DNA from: Nitrospirota bacterium
Lineage (GTDB): Bacteria; Nitrospirota; Thermodesulfovibrionia; Thermodesulfovibrionales; UBA6898
DNA: 47,232 nucleotides
Reading direction: 5' to 3'
Assembly: GCA_016217675.1 (NCBI GenBank)
Contig: JACRHC010000099.1
Coordinates: 1-47,232 of the forward strand
In this document: positions 16,963-25,240 of the stretch, one piece after another
Layout: every line of letters begins with the position of its first letter
How positions within the stretch are numbered: the first letter of the stretch is position 1
The notes under the pieces: generated by a model
What the model was told of the DNA's origin: nothing
The model's database searches: none
The model's input: only the letters and a program-made list of their open reading frames with translations
Made by a program: the position numbers and the translations under genes

Positions 16963-17949
16963 ATGACGGCCGACGTCTCCGCCCTTCGGGATCAGATTCT
17001 GAGGTTCAAGCAGGAAAAGCGCGCAATTATTCTGTCCCATAACTATCAGCGGGACGAGGTTCAGGAGATTGCCGATTTTGTCGGTGACTCCCTTGAGCTT
17101 TCCCGCATAGCGGCAACGCAGGATTGTGCCATGATCGTTTTCTGCGGCGTCCATTTCATGGCCGAGAGTGCCTCGATTCTTTCGCCTGACAAAACCGTTC
17201 TTTTGCCTGAGGTAGATGCAGGTTGTCCTATGGCAGACATGATCAGCGCTGATGCGCCCCGGCCGGTGAGAAAGAGTTTTCCCGGTTTTGATAACCCCCC
17301 TGCGTATGTCTATCCCCCTGAGTACACGCTGAACGAGATGAAGAAGGCTTATCCCGGAGTTCCTGTCGTTGCCTATGTGAACACTACCGCTGAAGTGAAG
17401 GCAGAGAGCGATATCTGCTGTACTTCGGCAAATGTCGTGAAGGTCATTGACTCTCTGCCTGGCGATTCAGTCATTTGCGTACCGGACAAGAATCTTTCGA
17501 TGTGGGCAGCAAGGAACACGAAGAAGAAGGTCATCGCGTGGGATGGTTACTGTAATGTGCACGAGCGTGTAACCGTACAAGATGTTCAGGCGGCAAGAGA
17601 ACATCACCCTAAGGCTCTGATCCTGGCCCATCCTGAGTGCCGTATCGAGGTGCTCGCGATGGCTGATCATGTTACCAGCACATCAGGCATGCTCAGGTTC
17701 GTTCAGGCATCGTCAGAGAAAGAGTTTGTCGTGGGTACTGAAATAGGTCTCATGTACCGGCTTCGCAGGGAAAATCCGGACAAGACTTTTTATGCCCTCA
17801 GGAAAGACATGATATGTCCGAACATGAAGAAGACCACACTCCAGAGTGTTCTGCTGGCATTTCAGGAAAACAGGTATGTCGTAAAGGTCCCTGAACATAT
17901 CCGCGTCCGGGCAAAGAAAGCCCTCGACAGGATGCTTGAAGTTGTATAG
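16963..17949 (+). CDS. nadA: quinolinate synthase
   Basis: 328 residues, NadA length. The three cysteines that bind the 4Fe-4S cluster are Cys88 (AGCPMAD), Cys197 (DGYCNVH) and Cys285 (MICPNMKK). ILSHNYQRDEVQ, FCGVHFMAE and HPECR motifs are all present. It condenses iminoaspartate with dihydroxyacetone phosphate to quinolinate, the NAD precursor, and is oxygen-sensitive. nadB and nadC are not in the window. The ATG follows the slt stop directly. Confidence 0.97.
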   Translation: MTADVSALRDQILRFKQEKRAIILSHNYQRDEVQEIADFVGDSLELSRIAATQDCAMIVFCGVHFMAESASILSPDKTVLLPEVDAGCPMADMISADAPRPVRKSFPGFDNPPAYVYPPEYTLNEMKKAYPGVPVVAYVNTTAEVKAESDICCTSANVVKVIDSLPGDSVICVPDKNLSMWAARNTKKKVIAWDGYCNVHERVTVQDVQAAREHHPKALILAHPECRIEVLAMADHVTSTSGMLRFVQASSEKEFVVGTEIGLMYRLRRENPDKTFYALRKDMICPNMKKTTLQSVLLAFQENRYVVKVPEHIRVRAKKALDRMLEVV

Positions 17950-17996
17950 AGTGATTGACCGCACGTCCATTCCCCTTCAATAAGCCCTGACCATAA

Positions 17997-19145
17997 ATGA
18001 TGGATCCCCTTGAAAACAAAATATTTGAACGGATAAGACGAGAGGGGCCTATTACCTTCGAAGCTTTTATGGACATGGCCCTCTATGACCCTGAACTGGG
18101 CTATTATGCTTCGCAAGGACAGAGGATCGGCAGAGGAGGGGACTTTTATACCAGTTCCCATCTTCATGCAATATTCGGCGCCATGGTCGGTAAGCAGATC
18201 ATGGAGATGTGGGAATTGATGGATTCTGCCGAGGTGTTTACGATCGTTGAAATGGGAGCGGGAGAGGGTTACGTATGCAAGGATATGCTGGATTATCTGA
18301 CGCGGGCCGGCAGTGAAGATCAGGGCGCAACCGGGCATTTTTTTCACAGCCTTCAGTATTTTATTGTTGAGAGGAATGAACTGCAGCGGCAACGTCAGCA
18401 GGAGCGGTTGAATTTCTATAAGGAAAAAATTACATGGATCAGTGATATCAGAGAGGCCGGAACGATCAGGGGCTGTATCTTTTCGAACGAACTGCTTGAC
18501 GCATTTCCTGTACATCTCCTCAGGATGGAAGACCGGCTCAGAGAGGTCTATGTCTGCCATAACGGCAGCGGTTTTAGTGAGCAGACAGGTGAGCTCTCAA
18601 CGGATGCAATTGCAGGATATTTCAGGGACGCAGGGATCGAATTGGAGAGAGGATATACGACGGAGCTGAATCTTCGCATTCGGGACTGGCTGCAGAATAT
18701 AGACGCTGTTTTGGAAAAAGGGTTTGTCTTTACCATTGACTATGGTCACCCGGAAGAGGAATATTTCAGCGAGGACAGGAACAGGGGCACGCTTCTCTGC
18801 TACTGTAACCACGAGCTTGGCGAAGACCCCTATGTGAACATTGGCGCTCAGGATATAACCAGCCATGTAAATTTCTCGTCGGTCAGGCGCTGGGGCGAGG
18901 AGATAGGCTTGAAGGCATTGGGCTACTGCAGTCAGGGTTCGTTCCTTCTTGCTATGGGAATTGATCAGGAAATCGCCAGACTTGCAGAGACTTCGGATGA
19001 TTACCTTTTTGAATTAAGCCGCATCAAGAAACTCTTTCTGCCTCAGGGTATGGGCGAGTCGCACAAACTGCTGATACAATATAAAGGCAGCGAATTGCCC
19101 AAGCTTCAGGGGTTTTCTATCAGGAACCAGCTGCGGTTTTTGTGA
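17997..19145 (+). CDS. MidA/NDUFAF7-like SAM-dependent methyltransferase
   Basis: 382 residues of the DUF185/Methyltransf_28 family: LYDPELGYYASQGQRIGRGG near the start, FTIVEMGAGEGYVCKDML as the SAM-binding loop, FSNELLDAFPVHLL, and FTIDYGHPEEEYF. The mitochondrial member NDUFAF7 methylates an arginine of complex I; bacterial substrates are not established. ATG 17997 or the adjacent ATG 18000 is the start; there is no ribosome-binding site. The 3' end overlaps the convergent TIM-barrel gene by 26 bp. Confidence 0.88.
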   Translation: MMDPLENKIFERIRREGPITFEAFMDMALYDPELGYYASQGQRIGRGGDFYTSSHLHAIFGAMVGKQIMEMWELMDSAEVFTIVEMGAGEGYVCKDMLDYLTRAGSEDQGATGHFFHSLQYFIVERNELQRQRQQERLNFYKEKITWISDIREAGTIRGCIFSNELLDAFPVHLLRMEDRLREVYVCHNGSGFSEQTGELSTDAIAGYFRDAGIELERGYTTELNLRIRDWLQNIDAVLEKGFVFTIDYGHPEEEYFSEDRNRGTLLCYCNHELGEDPYVNIGAQDITSHVNFSSVRRWGEEIGLKALGYCSQGSFLLAMGIDQEIARLAETSDDYLFELSRIKKLFLPQGMGESHKLLIQYKGSELPKLQGFSIRNQLRFL

Positions 19146-19893
19146 GGCGGGCGATAGCTTCCATCGACCTCATCACCTTGTCCGGTGAATGGGCCTCAAT
19201 GGTATGTATGCAGTCCCTGTTCTTCAGCAGATGGAAGAATTTGCCGAAATCAAAAGTCCCCTCACTAACGGGAAGATGCTGGTCTGAGGACCTGTCATTG
19301 TCATGGAGATGAAGTTCAATAATATGCGGGTTCAATGACTCCATCCAGTCTTCAAGCCTGACTTTTGAGAACAGATTACAGTGGCCGGTATCAAAACAGA
19401 TGCCGAAGTTGTCAGAGTTCATATGTTCCATCAGCATCTTCAGATTCGACGGCTCGTCTTCAAAGATATTCTCAATAGCCAGCTTAACGCCGATATCTGA
19501 GGCTCTCCTGTTGAGGGACTGCCAGGTAATGAGGCTCATTTCGAGCCACCAGTTGGGCTTCAGTGCATAACGCCACTTCTCATACCCTGAGTGGCAGACG
19601 ATCGCCTTTGGCTGCAGCACCTCAGCGACGTCGAGAATGTGGTTGAACCTCTTCATGGTGGCTTCTCTGACGAGCGAGTCAACCGCGCCGGGTGAAAGGT
19701 CTATAAACGGTGCATGAAAAGAGAGGGAGGGGTTGTGGTCGAGAAGTTCCCCGGCCTTTTGGACATCACTCAGGGTTATGGAATCAAGCACGTCACCGGC
19801 AAAATATAATTCAAGGTTCAGGGCTTTCTCCCTGATGAGATCAAGATGCTCGGAAAGCCTGCCGAACGGGATGTGAACGTGAGGGGAGATCAC
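19120..19893 (-). CDS. sugar phosphate isomerase/epimerase-like TIM barrel (AP endonuclease 2 family)
   Basis: 257 residues. [49 protein letters not shown] and HTIEAHSP follow the order of strand-end metal ligands in xylose isomerase-like barrels. Members are sugar isomerases, epimerases or endonuclease IV; the length and residues fit the isomerase type, substrate unknown. ATG 19893 overlaps the stop of the FmdB gene (ATGA), so both are in one minus-strand unit. Its end overlaps the MidA-like gene. Confidence 0.85.
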   Translation of the reverse strand: MISPHVHIPFGRLSEHLDLIREKALNLELYFAGDVLDSITLSDVQKAGELLDHNPSLSFHAPFIDLSPGAVDSLVREATMKRFNHILDVAEVLQPKAIVCHSGYEKWRYALKPNWWLEMSLITWQSLNRRASDIGVKLAIENIFEDEPSNLKMLMEHMNSDNFGICFDTGHCNLFSKVRLEDWMESLNPHIIELHLHDNDRSSDQHLPVSEGTFDFGKFFHLLKNRDCIHTIEAHSPDKVMRSMEAIARLTKTAAGS

Positions 19894-20231
19894 TCTTTGG
19901 ACTTTTGCGACGACTTTGATTCAGATTTCGACTCCTTCTTTGTTTCTTTTGCTGCGGCGCTGTCTGTTTTTTCCTTCCTGTGTTCTTTCTGTACCGAGCT
20001 GTCCACCTTGTCTTTTTTCCCCGCGCCTTCTTTCCCGGTGCCCCTGCGGTTTTTGTCTCCGTAATCTGTCACATACCATCCCGAACCCTTAAGTACAAAG
20101 GATGTGCTCGAAATCAATTTCTTCATGCTCCCGCCGCAACTGGGGCAGACGGTCAGAGGCTTCTCCGTGATCTTCTGCATGATCTCATGATGTTTCCGGC
20201 ATTTCTCACACTTATATTCATAAATCGGCAT
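19890..20231 (-). CDS. FmdB-family zinc ribbon protein
   Basis: 113 residues. [11 protein letters not shown], then CPSCGG near residue 34 form the zinc ribbon, followed by KKLIS and the [12 protein letters not shown] motif of the FmdB regulatory family. The last ~50 residues are a Lys/Ser/Glu-rich disordered tail. FmdB proteins are named after a putative regulator of formamidase and are otherwise uncharacterised. GGAGG lies about 8 nt before the ATG, and a clear promoter stands upstream, divergent from coaE. Confidence 0.9.
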   Translation of the reverse strand: MPIYEYKCEKCRKHHEIMQKITEKPLTVCPSCGGSMKKLISSTSFVLKGSGWYVTDYGDKNRRGTGKEGAGKKDKVDSSVQKEHRKEKTDSAAAKETKKESKSESKSSQKSKE

Positions 20232-20264
20232 AAATCAAGACCTCCAGTGCTAACCTAACTATAT

Positions 20265-20294
20265 AATATAACTGAATAATTGGGATTGGGTCAA
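20265..20294 (-). promoter_or_regulatory. promoter of the fmdB-TIM barrel unit
   Basis: Minus strand TTGACC (20294-20289) and TATATT (20270-20265), spacing 18. Both match consensus at five of six positions. The leader is about 27 nt and carries GGAGG. Confidence 0.55.
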
Positions 20295-20325
20295 TGAACC
20301 GGCACACGCTCCCGGAATGTTTGGG

Positions 20326-20331
20326 TATAAT
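20326..20331 (+). promoter_or_regulatory. -10 of coaE, leaderless start
   Basis: Perfect TATAAT ends 5 nt before ATG 20337. There is no ribosome-binding site and no convincing -35. The expected +1 is on or next to the start codon. Confidence 0.45.
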
Positions 20332-20336
20332 GAAGC

Positions 20337-20933
20337 ATGGTTGTTGCGGCACTTACCGGCAATTACGGCATGGGAAAGAGCTCGGTTGCCTCCCTGTTTC
20401 GATCATGCGGCGCCTTCACTCTTGACAGTGATGCGATCGTTGCAGGACTTCTGCAACAGAGGTCGGTCATTGAAAGAATCGCGACATTGCTTGGCCCTGG
20501 GGTAATGAACGCTGACCGCACGCTCAATAAGAGCGTTGTTGCCGATATCATTTTTCATAACAAAAGAGCACGAAAGAAAATAGAAGCATTGCTGCATCCT
20601 CTCGTATTTCGGGCTGTGGAAGCATCCATAAGGAAAATAAAGCCTGATGACGGTGTGGTGCTAGTTGAAGTGCCTCTGCTTTTCGAATCCGGATTCCAAA
20701 AACGGTTCGACAGGACAATCGTGGTCTACACGAACCAGAAGACTGCCCTTAGCCGGCTCAGGGGAAAAGGGGTTTCCCGTAAAGATGCCCTTGCAAGGCT
20801 CCATGTGCAGATGGACATACGGGAGAAAAAACGTCTTGCTGACCATGTAATAGATAACAACGGAACGAGACAGCAGGCCATGATTCAGGTCAGAAGGGTG
20901 TATAAAGCTCTGAGGGAGGAAAAAGAGCATTAG
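20337..20933 (+). CDS. coaE: dephospho-CoA kinase
   Basis: 198 residues. The P-loop GNYGMGKSS (residues 8-16) replaces the usual GGxGSGKS but keeps Gly-Lys-Ser. LDSDAIV, HPLVFRAVE, VLVEVPLLFESG and RLRGKGVSRKDALARL follow the CoaE order. It phosphorylates the 3'-hydroxyl of dephospho-CoA, the last step in CoA synthesis; panB for the first pathway branch lies 3.4 kb downstream. TATAAT 5 nt upstream of the ATG predicts a leaderless mRNA. Confidence 0.92.
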   Translation: MVVAALTGNYGMGKSSVASLFRSCGAFTLDSDAIVAGLLQQRSVIERIATLLGPGVMNADRTLNKSVVADIIFHNKRARKKIEALLHPLVFRAVEASIRKIKPDDGVVLVEVPLLFESGFQKRFDRTIVVYTNQKTALSRLRGKGVSRKDALARLHVQMDIREKKRLADHVIDNNGTRQQAMIQVRRVYKALREEKEH

Positions 20934-21086
20934 GCCGGGTTTATTGTCATGCATTTATGCCCGGTGCATCCCTGCTCTCTCGAATACATTTCGTTATCTG
21001 CACGTCAAAGAAATTGGCCGCTGAATCTCTGTTATGCTATTCTTATTGGGAGGAAATACTGACATTTTATTAACAGAGAGACATAT

Positions 21087-22892
21087 ATGGCACTGACTGG
21101 AGACCTGGCTCAGCTACATATTACAGATATCATTCAGCTGATTCACACGACAAGACAGTCCGGCACCCTTTCCGTACAGGGAAGCAAGGGTGAAAGCCGG
21201 ATTATTTTCAGTAACGGCTATATTGTCGGTGCCAATCACCTGAGCAGCCGCGTTCGGATTGGATCAGTGCTTGTTGCGATGAAGGCCATAACTGCGGAAG
21301 ATCTGAAATTCTCCCTTGACGCCCAGAATAAGGCGGGCAGTAACCGTAAGCCCCTGATCAATACTCTGAAGCAACTTGGCAGACTCAAGGACGATGTTGC
21401 CTTCCGTGCGCTCAAGAAACTGATCGAAATCACGGTCGTGGAATTGATCGGCTGGAAGCAGGGCACATTTACCTTTGATGCAGATGCCATTGCTGTTTCC
21501 CCTGAATGCACCTATCATCCCGGCGAGATGGAGCAGGAGCAGAGTTTTGACGCCCAGATGGTGTTGATGGATGCCCTGCGGGTCTTCGATGAGAGGGAGC
21601 GAGACCGTATGTCCGGTGATGTGATTCCCTCTGATGAGGAGCTCTATGCCGAGGCGCTTCCTTCCGCAGATTCTCCCGGGCATGGACCAAAAGGCTCTGC
21701 GATCACAGCAGACATCCTCGGCCTTGCTGATCTTGATCAACTGGAAAACAGGATTCCGGTCAAGGCCGTTTCCGAGGGATTCGATCCGGTAACCATTCAT
21801 CGCAGGATCATCGGCAGGATTTTGACTGATTTTCCTGCTGAAGAGCAGGAGACGCTGGTTGCTTTTCTGAAAGATGCGATGGACAGGGGGTCCTATTATG
21901 AAGGGACCGGCCGCCAGAAGCGTCATGCTATGGCCATAATACTGTTTAGCGGTGATGAACTGCTTACTCACTCCCTGATGACAGTATGCAAGAATGACGG
22001 CATCAGCATATTTGGCGTGAGCCAGGAGGCTGACATTGAGCGTGTTATCGAGCAGTGCTATAAGATGGGCATTCAGCCGCTTCTGGTATTTGACACACCT
22101 GATGACGCAGTTGCCGGATTGCCCGAAAAGGATTTGACCGCACTCAGGCTTCTTATAAGAAGCATTCATCCCCATATATCATTTATTCAGCTCATTACCC
22201 CCGGTTCATACCGGTACGCCCTGGAGTGCCTGGGTGATTGTGTGAGGACGGTATGCCCTAAACCTGCACGTGCTGTTCTTAGGGAGACGTTCATTGCGGA
22301 TATGATCATGTTTCTTGAAACCTTCCGCAATATAGCGAGATGTATTTTTATTGATCCCCATGCCTCTTCAGCAGCAGATATGCTGAGAGTTCTGAAAGAG
22401 AAGACTGCTGCTCTTCGTCTGCTGGAAGACCTGGCTGAGGTCTCCTCACTTCTCTTTGAGGTTGTCTCATCATCATTTGAGCGCTCCATCCTTTTTTCTG
22501 TGGAGGGTTCTGGTCTTGCGGCAAAAAAAGCGTTAATCCCTGCACGGGAAAAAGTGGTGACACAGAACCAGGATCTGCTCCCTGCTGTTCCTTTGGGGAA
22601 ATACTCTGTTTTTGACGATGTTGTCGAGTCCGGGCAGGTATTTTATGGTGAAAGCGATGACGAGGTGCTGCATGGCCATCTCTTCCAGAAGATCGGAGAG
22701 CCTCTTAACCGGATGGTCTTTATTTTGCCGCTGAAGGTCAGCGGTCAGGTCAAGGCCCTGGTATATGCTGATTTCGGGCAGAAAGAACTATCATCTGCAT
22801 ATACCGATGCCTTTGAAGTGCTTGCCATCGAGGCCGGCATAATTCTGGAAAATGCTCTTTATCGTCAACAGATATTGAAGACAGCAAAATAA
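21087..22892 (+). CDS. DUF4388 (PATAN-like) protein with C-terminal GAF-like region
   Basis: 601 residues. The first ~105 (MALTGDLAQLHITDIIQLIH..., GTLSVQG, IIFSNGYIVGANH) form a DUF4388 domain, common in signalling proteins of gliding and twitching bacteria. A middle region (~280-420) has a receiver-like alternation of strands but no phospho-acceptor set I can defend. The last ~160 residues look GAF-like (SVFDDVVESGQVFYGE, LPLKVSGQVKALVYADF). An upstream ggaggaaat around 21049 is too far to serve; GAGAG before the ATG is the likely ribosome site. pilT follows 46 nt later, so a role in type IV pilus control is plausible. Confidence 0.85.
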   Translation: MALTGDLAQLHITDIIQLIHTTRQSGTLSVQGSKGESRIIFSNGYIVGANHLSSRVRIGSVLVAMKAITAEDLKFSLDAQNKAGSNRKPLINTLKQLGRLKDDVAFRALKKLIEITVVELIGWKQGTFTFDADAIAVSPECTYHPGEMEQEQSFDAQMVLMDALRVFDERERDRMSGDVIPSDEELYAEALPSADSPGHGPKGSAITADILGLADLDQLENRIPVKAVSEGFDPVTIHRRIIGRILTDFPAEEQETLVAFLKDAMDRGSYYEGTGRQKRHAMAIILFSGDELLTHSLMTVCKNDGISIFGVSQEADIERVIEQCYKMGIQPLLVFDTPDDAVAGLPEKDLTALRLLIRSIHPHISFIQLITPGSYRYALECLGDCVRTVCPKPARAVLRETFIADMIMFLETFRNIARCIFIDPHASSAADMLRVLKEKTAALRLLEDLAEVSSLLFEVVSSSFERSILFSVEGSGLAAKKALIPAREKVVTQNQDLLPAVPLGKYSVFDDVVESGQVFYGESDDEVLHGHLFQKIGEPLNRMVFILPLKVSGQVKALVYADFGQKELSSAYTDAFEVLAIEAGIILENALYRQQILKTAK

Positions 22893-22938
22893 TATTAGTC
22901 TGCCCGTGACCCCGGCAGAATTCAGAGAGGAATGAAAA

Positions 22939-24006
22939 ATGGACAGTTCAACATTTGCGCAGATACTGCAGATTGCCTTTGACAAGAGGGTCTCGGATAT
23001 TCATTTCGAGGTGGGGGACCCGCCGATGTTCAGGGCCCGGGGGCATCTTATACGTTCGAAGCTCAGTAATCTGACAACCAAAGACACCGAGTTTGTGGCC
23101 TCCACGGTCATGGAGCAGCACAACAGAAAACTTCCTGAAGACATGAAGGAATTTGATACTTCCTATACGCTGACAAACGTTGGGAGGTTCAGGGTCAGCA
23201 TCTTCCGCCAGCGGGGCAATATCGGTGTGGTCATGAGGACTATTCCCCATAGTATCGCCTCGTTTGAGGAGCTGAAACTTCCTCCGGTGCTTGGAAAAAT
23301 CTCCCAGGCTTCAAACGGATTGGTCCTTGTTTCAGGGCCGACGGGCAACGGCAAATCGACCACGCTGGCTTCAATGATCAAATTCATTAATGACACCTTC
23401 CAATACAATATCATCACCATAGAGGATCCGATCGAGTTTCTGTTTACGTCAAGCAAGAGCTGTGTCATACAGCGGGAGATCGGCATTGATACCGACACCT
23501 TCAGCGGAGCAGTGCGGGCTGCAATGCGCATGAACCCTGATGTCATAATGGTCGGAGAGATGCGTGATCTCGACACCATCGACTCCTGCATTAAGGCTGC
23601 TGAAACAGGCCATCTTGTTTTTTCTACACTTCATACCCATAACGCAGCCTCCACCATCAACAGGATCGTCGGATATTTTCCGCCTGATTCACAGGAGAAT
23701 GTTCGGCACCGGCTTGCGGATATCATAGTAGCCACCGTATCCATCCGTCTGGTCAGGAACAAGAGTGACGAGGGTCTCATCCCGGTCCTTGAGATAATGT
23801 CTGCCACAAATACCATCAAGGCATGCATAAGGGACAACCATCTTGAAGAAATTGAGCAGTATATCGAAAAGGGACGTGATGAGTATCATATGCAGAGTAT
23901 GGACCAGCATCTTGTTCAGCTCTGCAAGGATGATGTAATTTCACTTGAAGAGGCCAAACGCATATCCCGGTCTACTGATCTGGAGCGAAAGCTGATGTAC
24001 TCATAA
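22939..24006 (+). CDS. pilT: type IV pilus retraction ATPase (PilT/PilU family)
   Basis: 355 residues. RVSDIHFEVGDPP opens the N-terminal domain. The ATPase core holds Walker A GPTGNGKST, Asp box ITIEDPIE, Walker B DVIMVGEMRD and His box HLVFSTLHTHNA. It powers retraction of type IV pili at the inner membrane. No other pilus gene is adjacent apart from the DUF4388 gene. Several PilT paralogues are common, so PilU is possible. AGAGGAA stands before the ATG. Confidence 0.92.
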   Translation: MDSSTFAQILQIAFDKRVSDIHFEVGDPPMFRARGHLIRSKLSNLTTKDTEFVASTVMEQHNRKLPEDMKEFDTSYTLTNVGRFRVSIFRQRGNIGVVMRTIPHSIASFEELKLPPVLGKISQASNGLVLVSGPTGNGKSTTLASMIKFINDTFQYNIITIEDPIEFLFTSSKSCVIQREIGIDTDTFSGAVRAAMRMNPDVIMVGEMRDLDTIDSCIKAAETGHLVFSTLHTHNAASTINRIVGYFPPDSQENVRHRLADIIVATVSIRLVRNKSDEGLIPVLEIMSATNTIKACIRDNHLEEIEQYIEKGRDEYHMQSMDQHLVQLCKDDVISLEEAKRISRSTDLERKLMYS

Positions 24007-24020
24007 GCAGCCATTGCAGT

Positions 24021-24086
24021 GCCGAAGGCAGAATTTTGTCTCATAAGGATGCAGTCGAAAGGCTATCGGGAAAATGGCAGAACTGA
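24021..24086 (+). pseudogene. C-terminal remnant of an antitoxin gene
   Basis: The frame ending at TGA 24084-24086 reads AEGRILSHKDAVERLSGKWQ plus N, which resembles the C-terminus of type II antitoxins (a GR-x-SH-E/K-E/D-V pattern). No start codon or N-terminal DNA-binding part remains, because pilT ends at 24006. It overlaps the following toxin remnant by 13 nt, as in intact antitoxin-toxin pairs. Confidence 0.5.
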
Positions 24087-24166
24087 TATGGTCTGACCAT
24101 GCGCTGATTGAATTAGAGGGCATTTTCGACTATATAGCATCAGACTCCCGTTTGTACGCTCTATAA
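24074..24166 (+). pseudogene. truncated ParE/RelE-type toxin gene
   Basis: ATG 24074 opens a 30-codon frame reading MAELIWSDHALIELEGIFDY then IASDSRLYAL before TAA. The pattern (WS-x2-A-x2-L-E-x-I-x2-Y-I-x2-DS) is the N-terminal helix pair of ParE toxins, which are ~95 residues when intact. The rest is missing and the frame runs straight into transposase-derived sequence, so the toxin is dead. Confidence 0.65.
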
Positions 24167-24280
24167 TCGGCAGAGGCGGCATTCGGCTTTGGGATACCGG
24201 TCACCGGTATCATTTGAGCTGGAGGCTATGGCAGCCTAACTTAACTGGGTGTCCGAAATATCAGGGGAAGATCACGCCAT
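24162..24280 (+). mobile_element. 3' remnant of an IS3-family element (transposase OrfB end)
   Basis: From 24162 the frame reads YNRQRRHSALGYRSPVSFEL then EAMAA and TAA at 24237-24239, the typical C-terminus of IS3-family transposases. The following bases (TAACTGGGTGTCCGAAATAT ... ggggaagatca) resemble the right end of such elements. Nothing of the 5' part of the element is left. It joins directly to the toxin fragment, which suggests insertion into or beside the toxin gene followed by deletion. Confidence 0.65.
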
Positions 24281-24310
24281 CCCTGCCTTGTTATGAGATA
24301 ACCTCAAACC

Positions 24311-24340
24311 TTGCAACTGAGCAACCTTGCTGGGTATAAT
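24311..24340 (+). promoter_or_regulatory. promoter of panB
   Basis: TTGCAA (24311-24316) and a perfect TATAAT (24335-24340), spacing 18. The predicted start near 24347 gives a leader of about 23 nt carrying the GGAGG of panB. Confidence 0.6.
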
Positions 24341-24369
24341 GCACAAAATCCATACGACTGGAGGCTTGG

Positions 24370-25170
24370 ATGCCGAAGACAACAGTGCAGGATTTCCTGA
24401 AGAAGAAGGCCGAGGGCAGGAAGATTACCGTGCTGACGGCATATGACTATCCGTTTGCACAGATCGTGGACGAGGCAGGCATCGATGCGGTTCTTGTCGG
24501 TGACTCTTTAGGCGTTGTGGTCCAGGGACTTGAAAACACGCTGCCGGTTACCATGGACGAGATGATCTACCATACAAAAATGGTTTCCCGGGCGGTAAAG
24601 AATGCCCTTGTTATTGGTGATATGCCTTTCATGTCTTACCAGTCCTGCATCGAAGACGCTGTCAGGAATGCCGGCCGGTTTCTGAAGGAAGGCGGCGCTG
24701 CCGCAATCAAGATCGAGGGCGGCTCTGAGGTAGCCGACAGGATCAGGGCCATGACAAGGTCTGACATCCCGGTTGTGGCCCATATCGGACTCACTCCCCA
24801 GTCGATTCACAGAATGGGGGGGTATAAGGTGCAGGGCAAGTCTAAGAGCGCTGCAAAGAAACTGCTCGAAGAGGCGAAGATTGTCGAAGATGCAGGTGCA
24901 TTTTCCGTAGTTCTTGAAGGCATCCCCCTTCCTCTTGCCAAAGAGATCACAAGGTCTCTTTCGATTCCGACCATAGGCATTGGTGCAGGTCCCCATTGTG
25001 ACGGCCAGGTGCTGGTGCTGCATGATCTCCTCGGTCTGTTCGATAGGTTTGTTCCCAAGTTCATCAAGCGTTATGCGAAACTTAAGGAAGAGGCGCTTAA
25101 GGCAATGCTGGAATATAAGAAAGAGGTGGAGGAAGGGATATTTCCCTCAGAAGAACAGAGCTTCAAATAG
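24370..25170 (+). CDS. panB: 3-methyl-2-oxobutanoate hydroxymethyltransferase
   Basis: 266 residues, standard PanB length. [60 protein letters not shown] and [19 protein letters not shown] are all conserved. It adds a hydroxymethyl group from methylene-tetrahydrofolate to ketoisovalerate in pantothenate synthesis. panC is not in the window. GGAGG is placed 5 nt before the ATG. Confidence 0.97.
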   Translation: MPKTTVQDFLKKKAEGRKITVLTAYDYPFAQIVDEAGIDAVLVGDSLGVVVQGLENTLPVTMDEMIYHTKMVSRAVKNALVIGDMPFMSYQSCIEDAVRNAGRFLKEGGAAAIKIEGGSEVADRIRAMTRSDIPVVAHIGLTPQSIHRMGGYKVQGKSKSAAKKLLEEAKIVEDAGAFSVVLEGIPLPLAKEITRSLSIPTIGIGAGPHCDGQVLVLHDLLGLFDRFVPKFIKRYAKLKEEALKAMLEYKKEVEEGIFPSEEQSFK

Positions 25171-25173
25171 GCG

Positions 25174-25202
25174 TTGTATTGGGCTGGCCTTATTGGTATA
25201 AT
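25174..25202 (+). promoter_or_regulatory. promoter of the haem-motif kinase operon
   Basis: TTGTAT (25174-25179), 17-bp spacer, TATAAT (25197-25202) with extended TGG. The predicted +1 is near 25209, so the in-frame TTG at 25205 cannot be the translation start. Confidence 0.6.
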
Positions 25203-25240
25203 CCTTGAAAATCCTGAGGGAGACGCTCCTGCACCCGAAC

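Noticed and set aside
20934..20975. GCCGGG...CCCGG hairpin after coaE
   Set aside because: Long loop and no U-tract; may end transcription but not convincingly.
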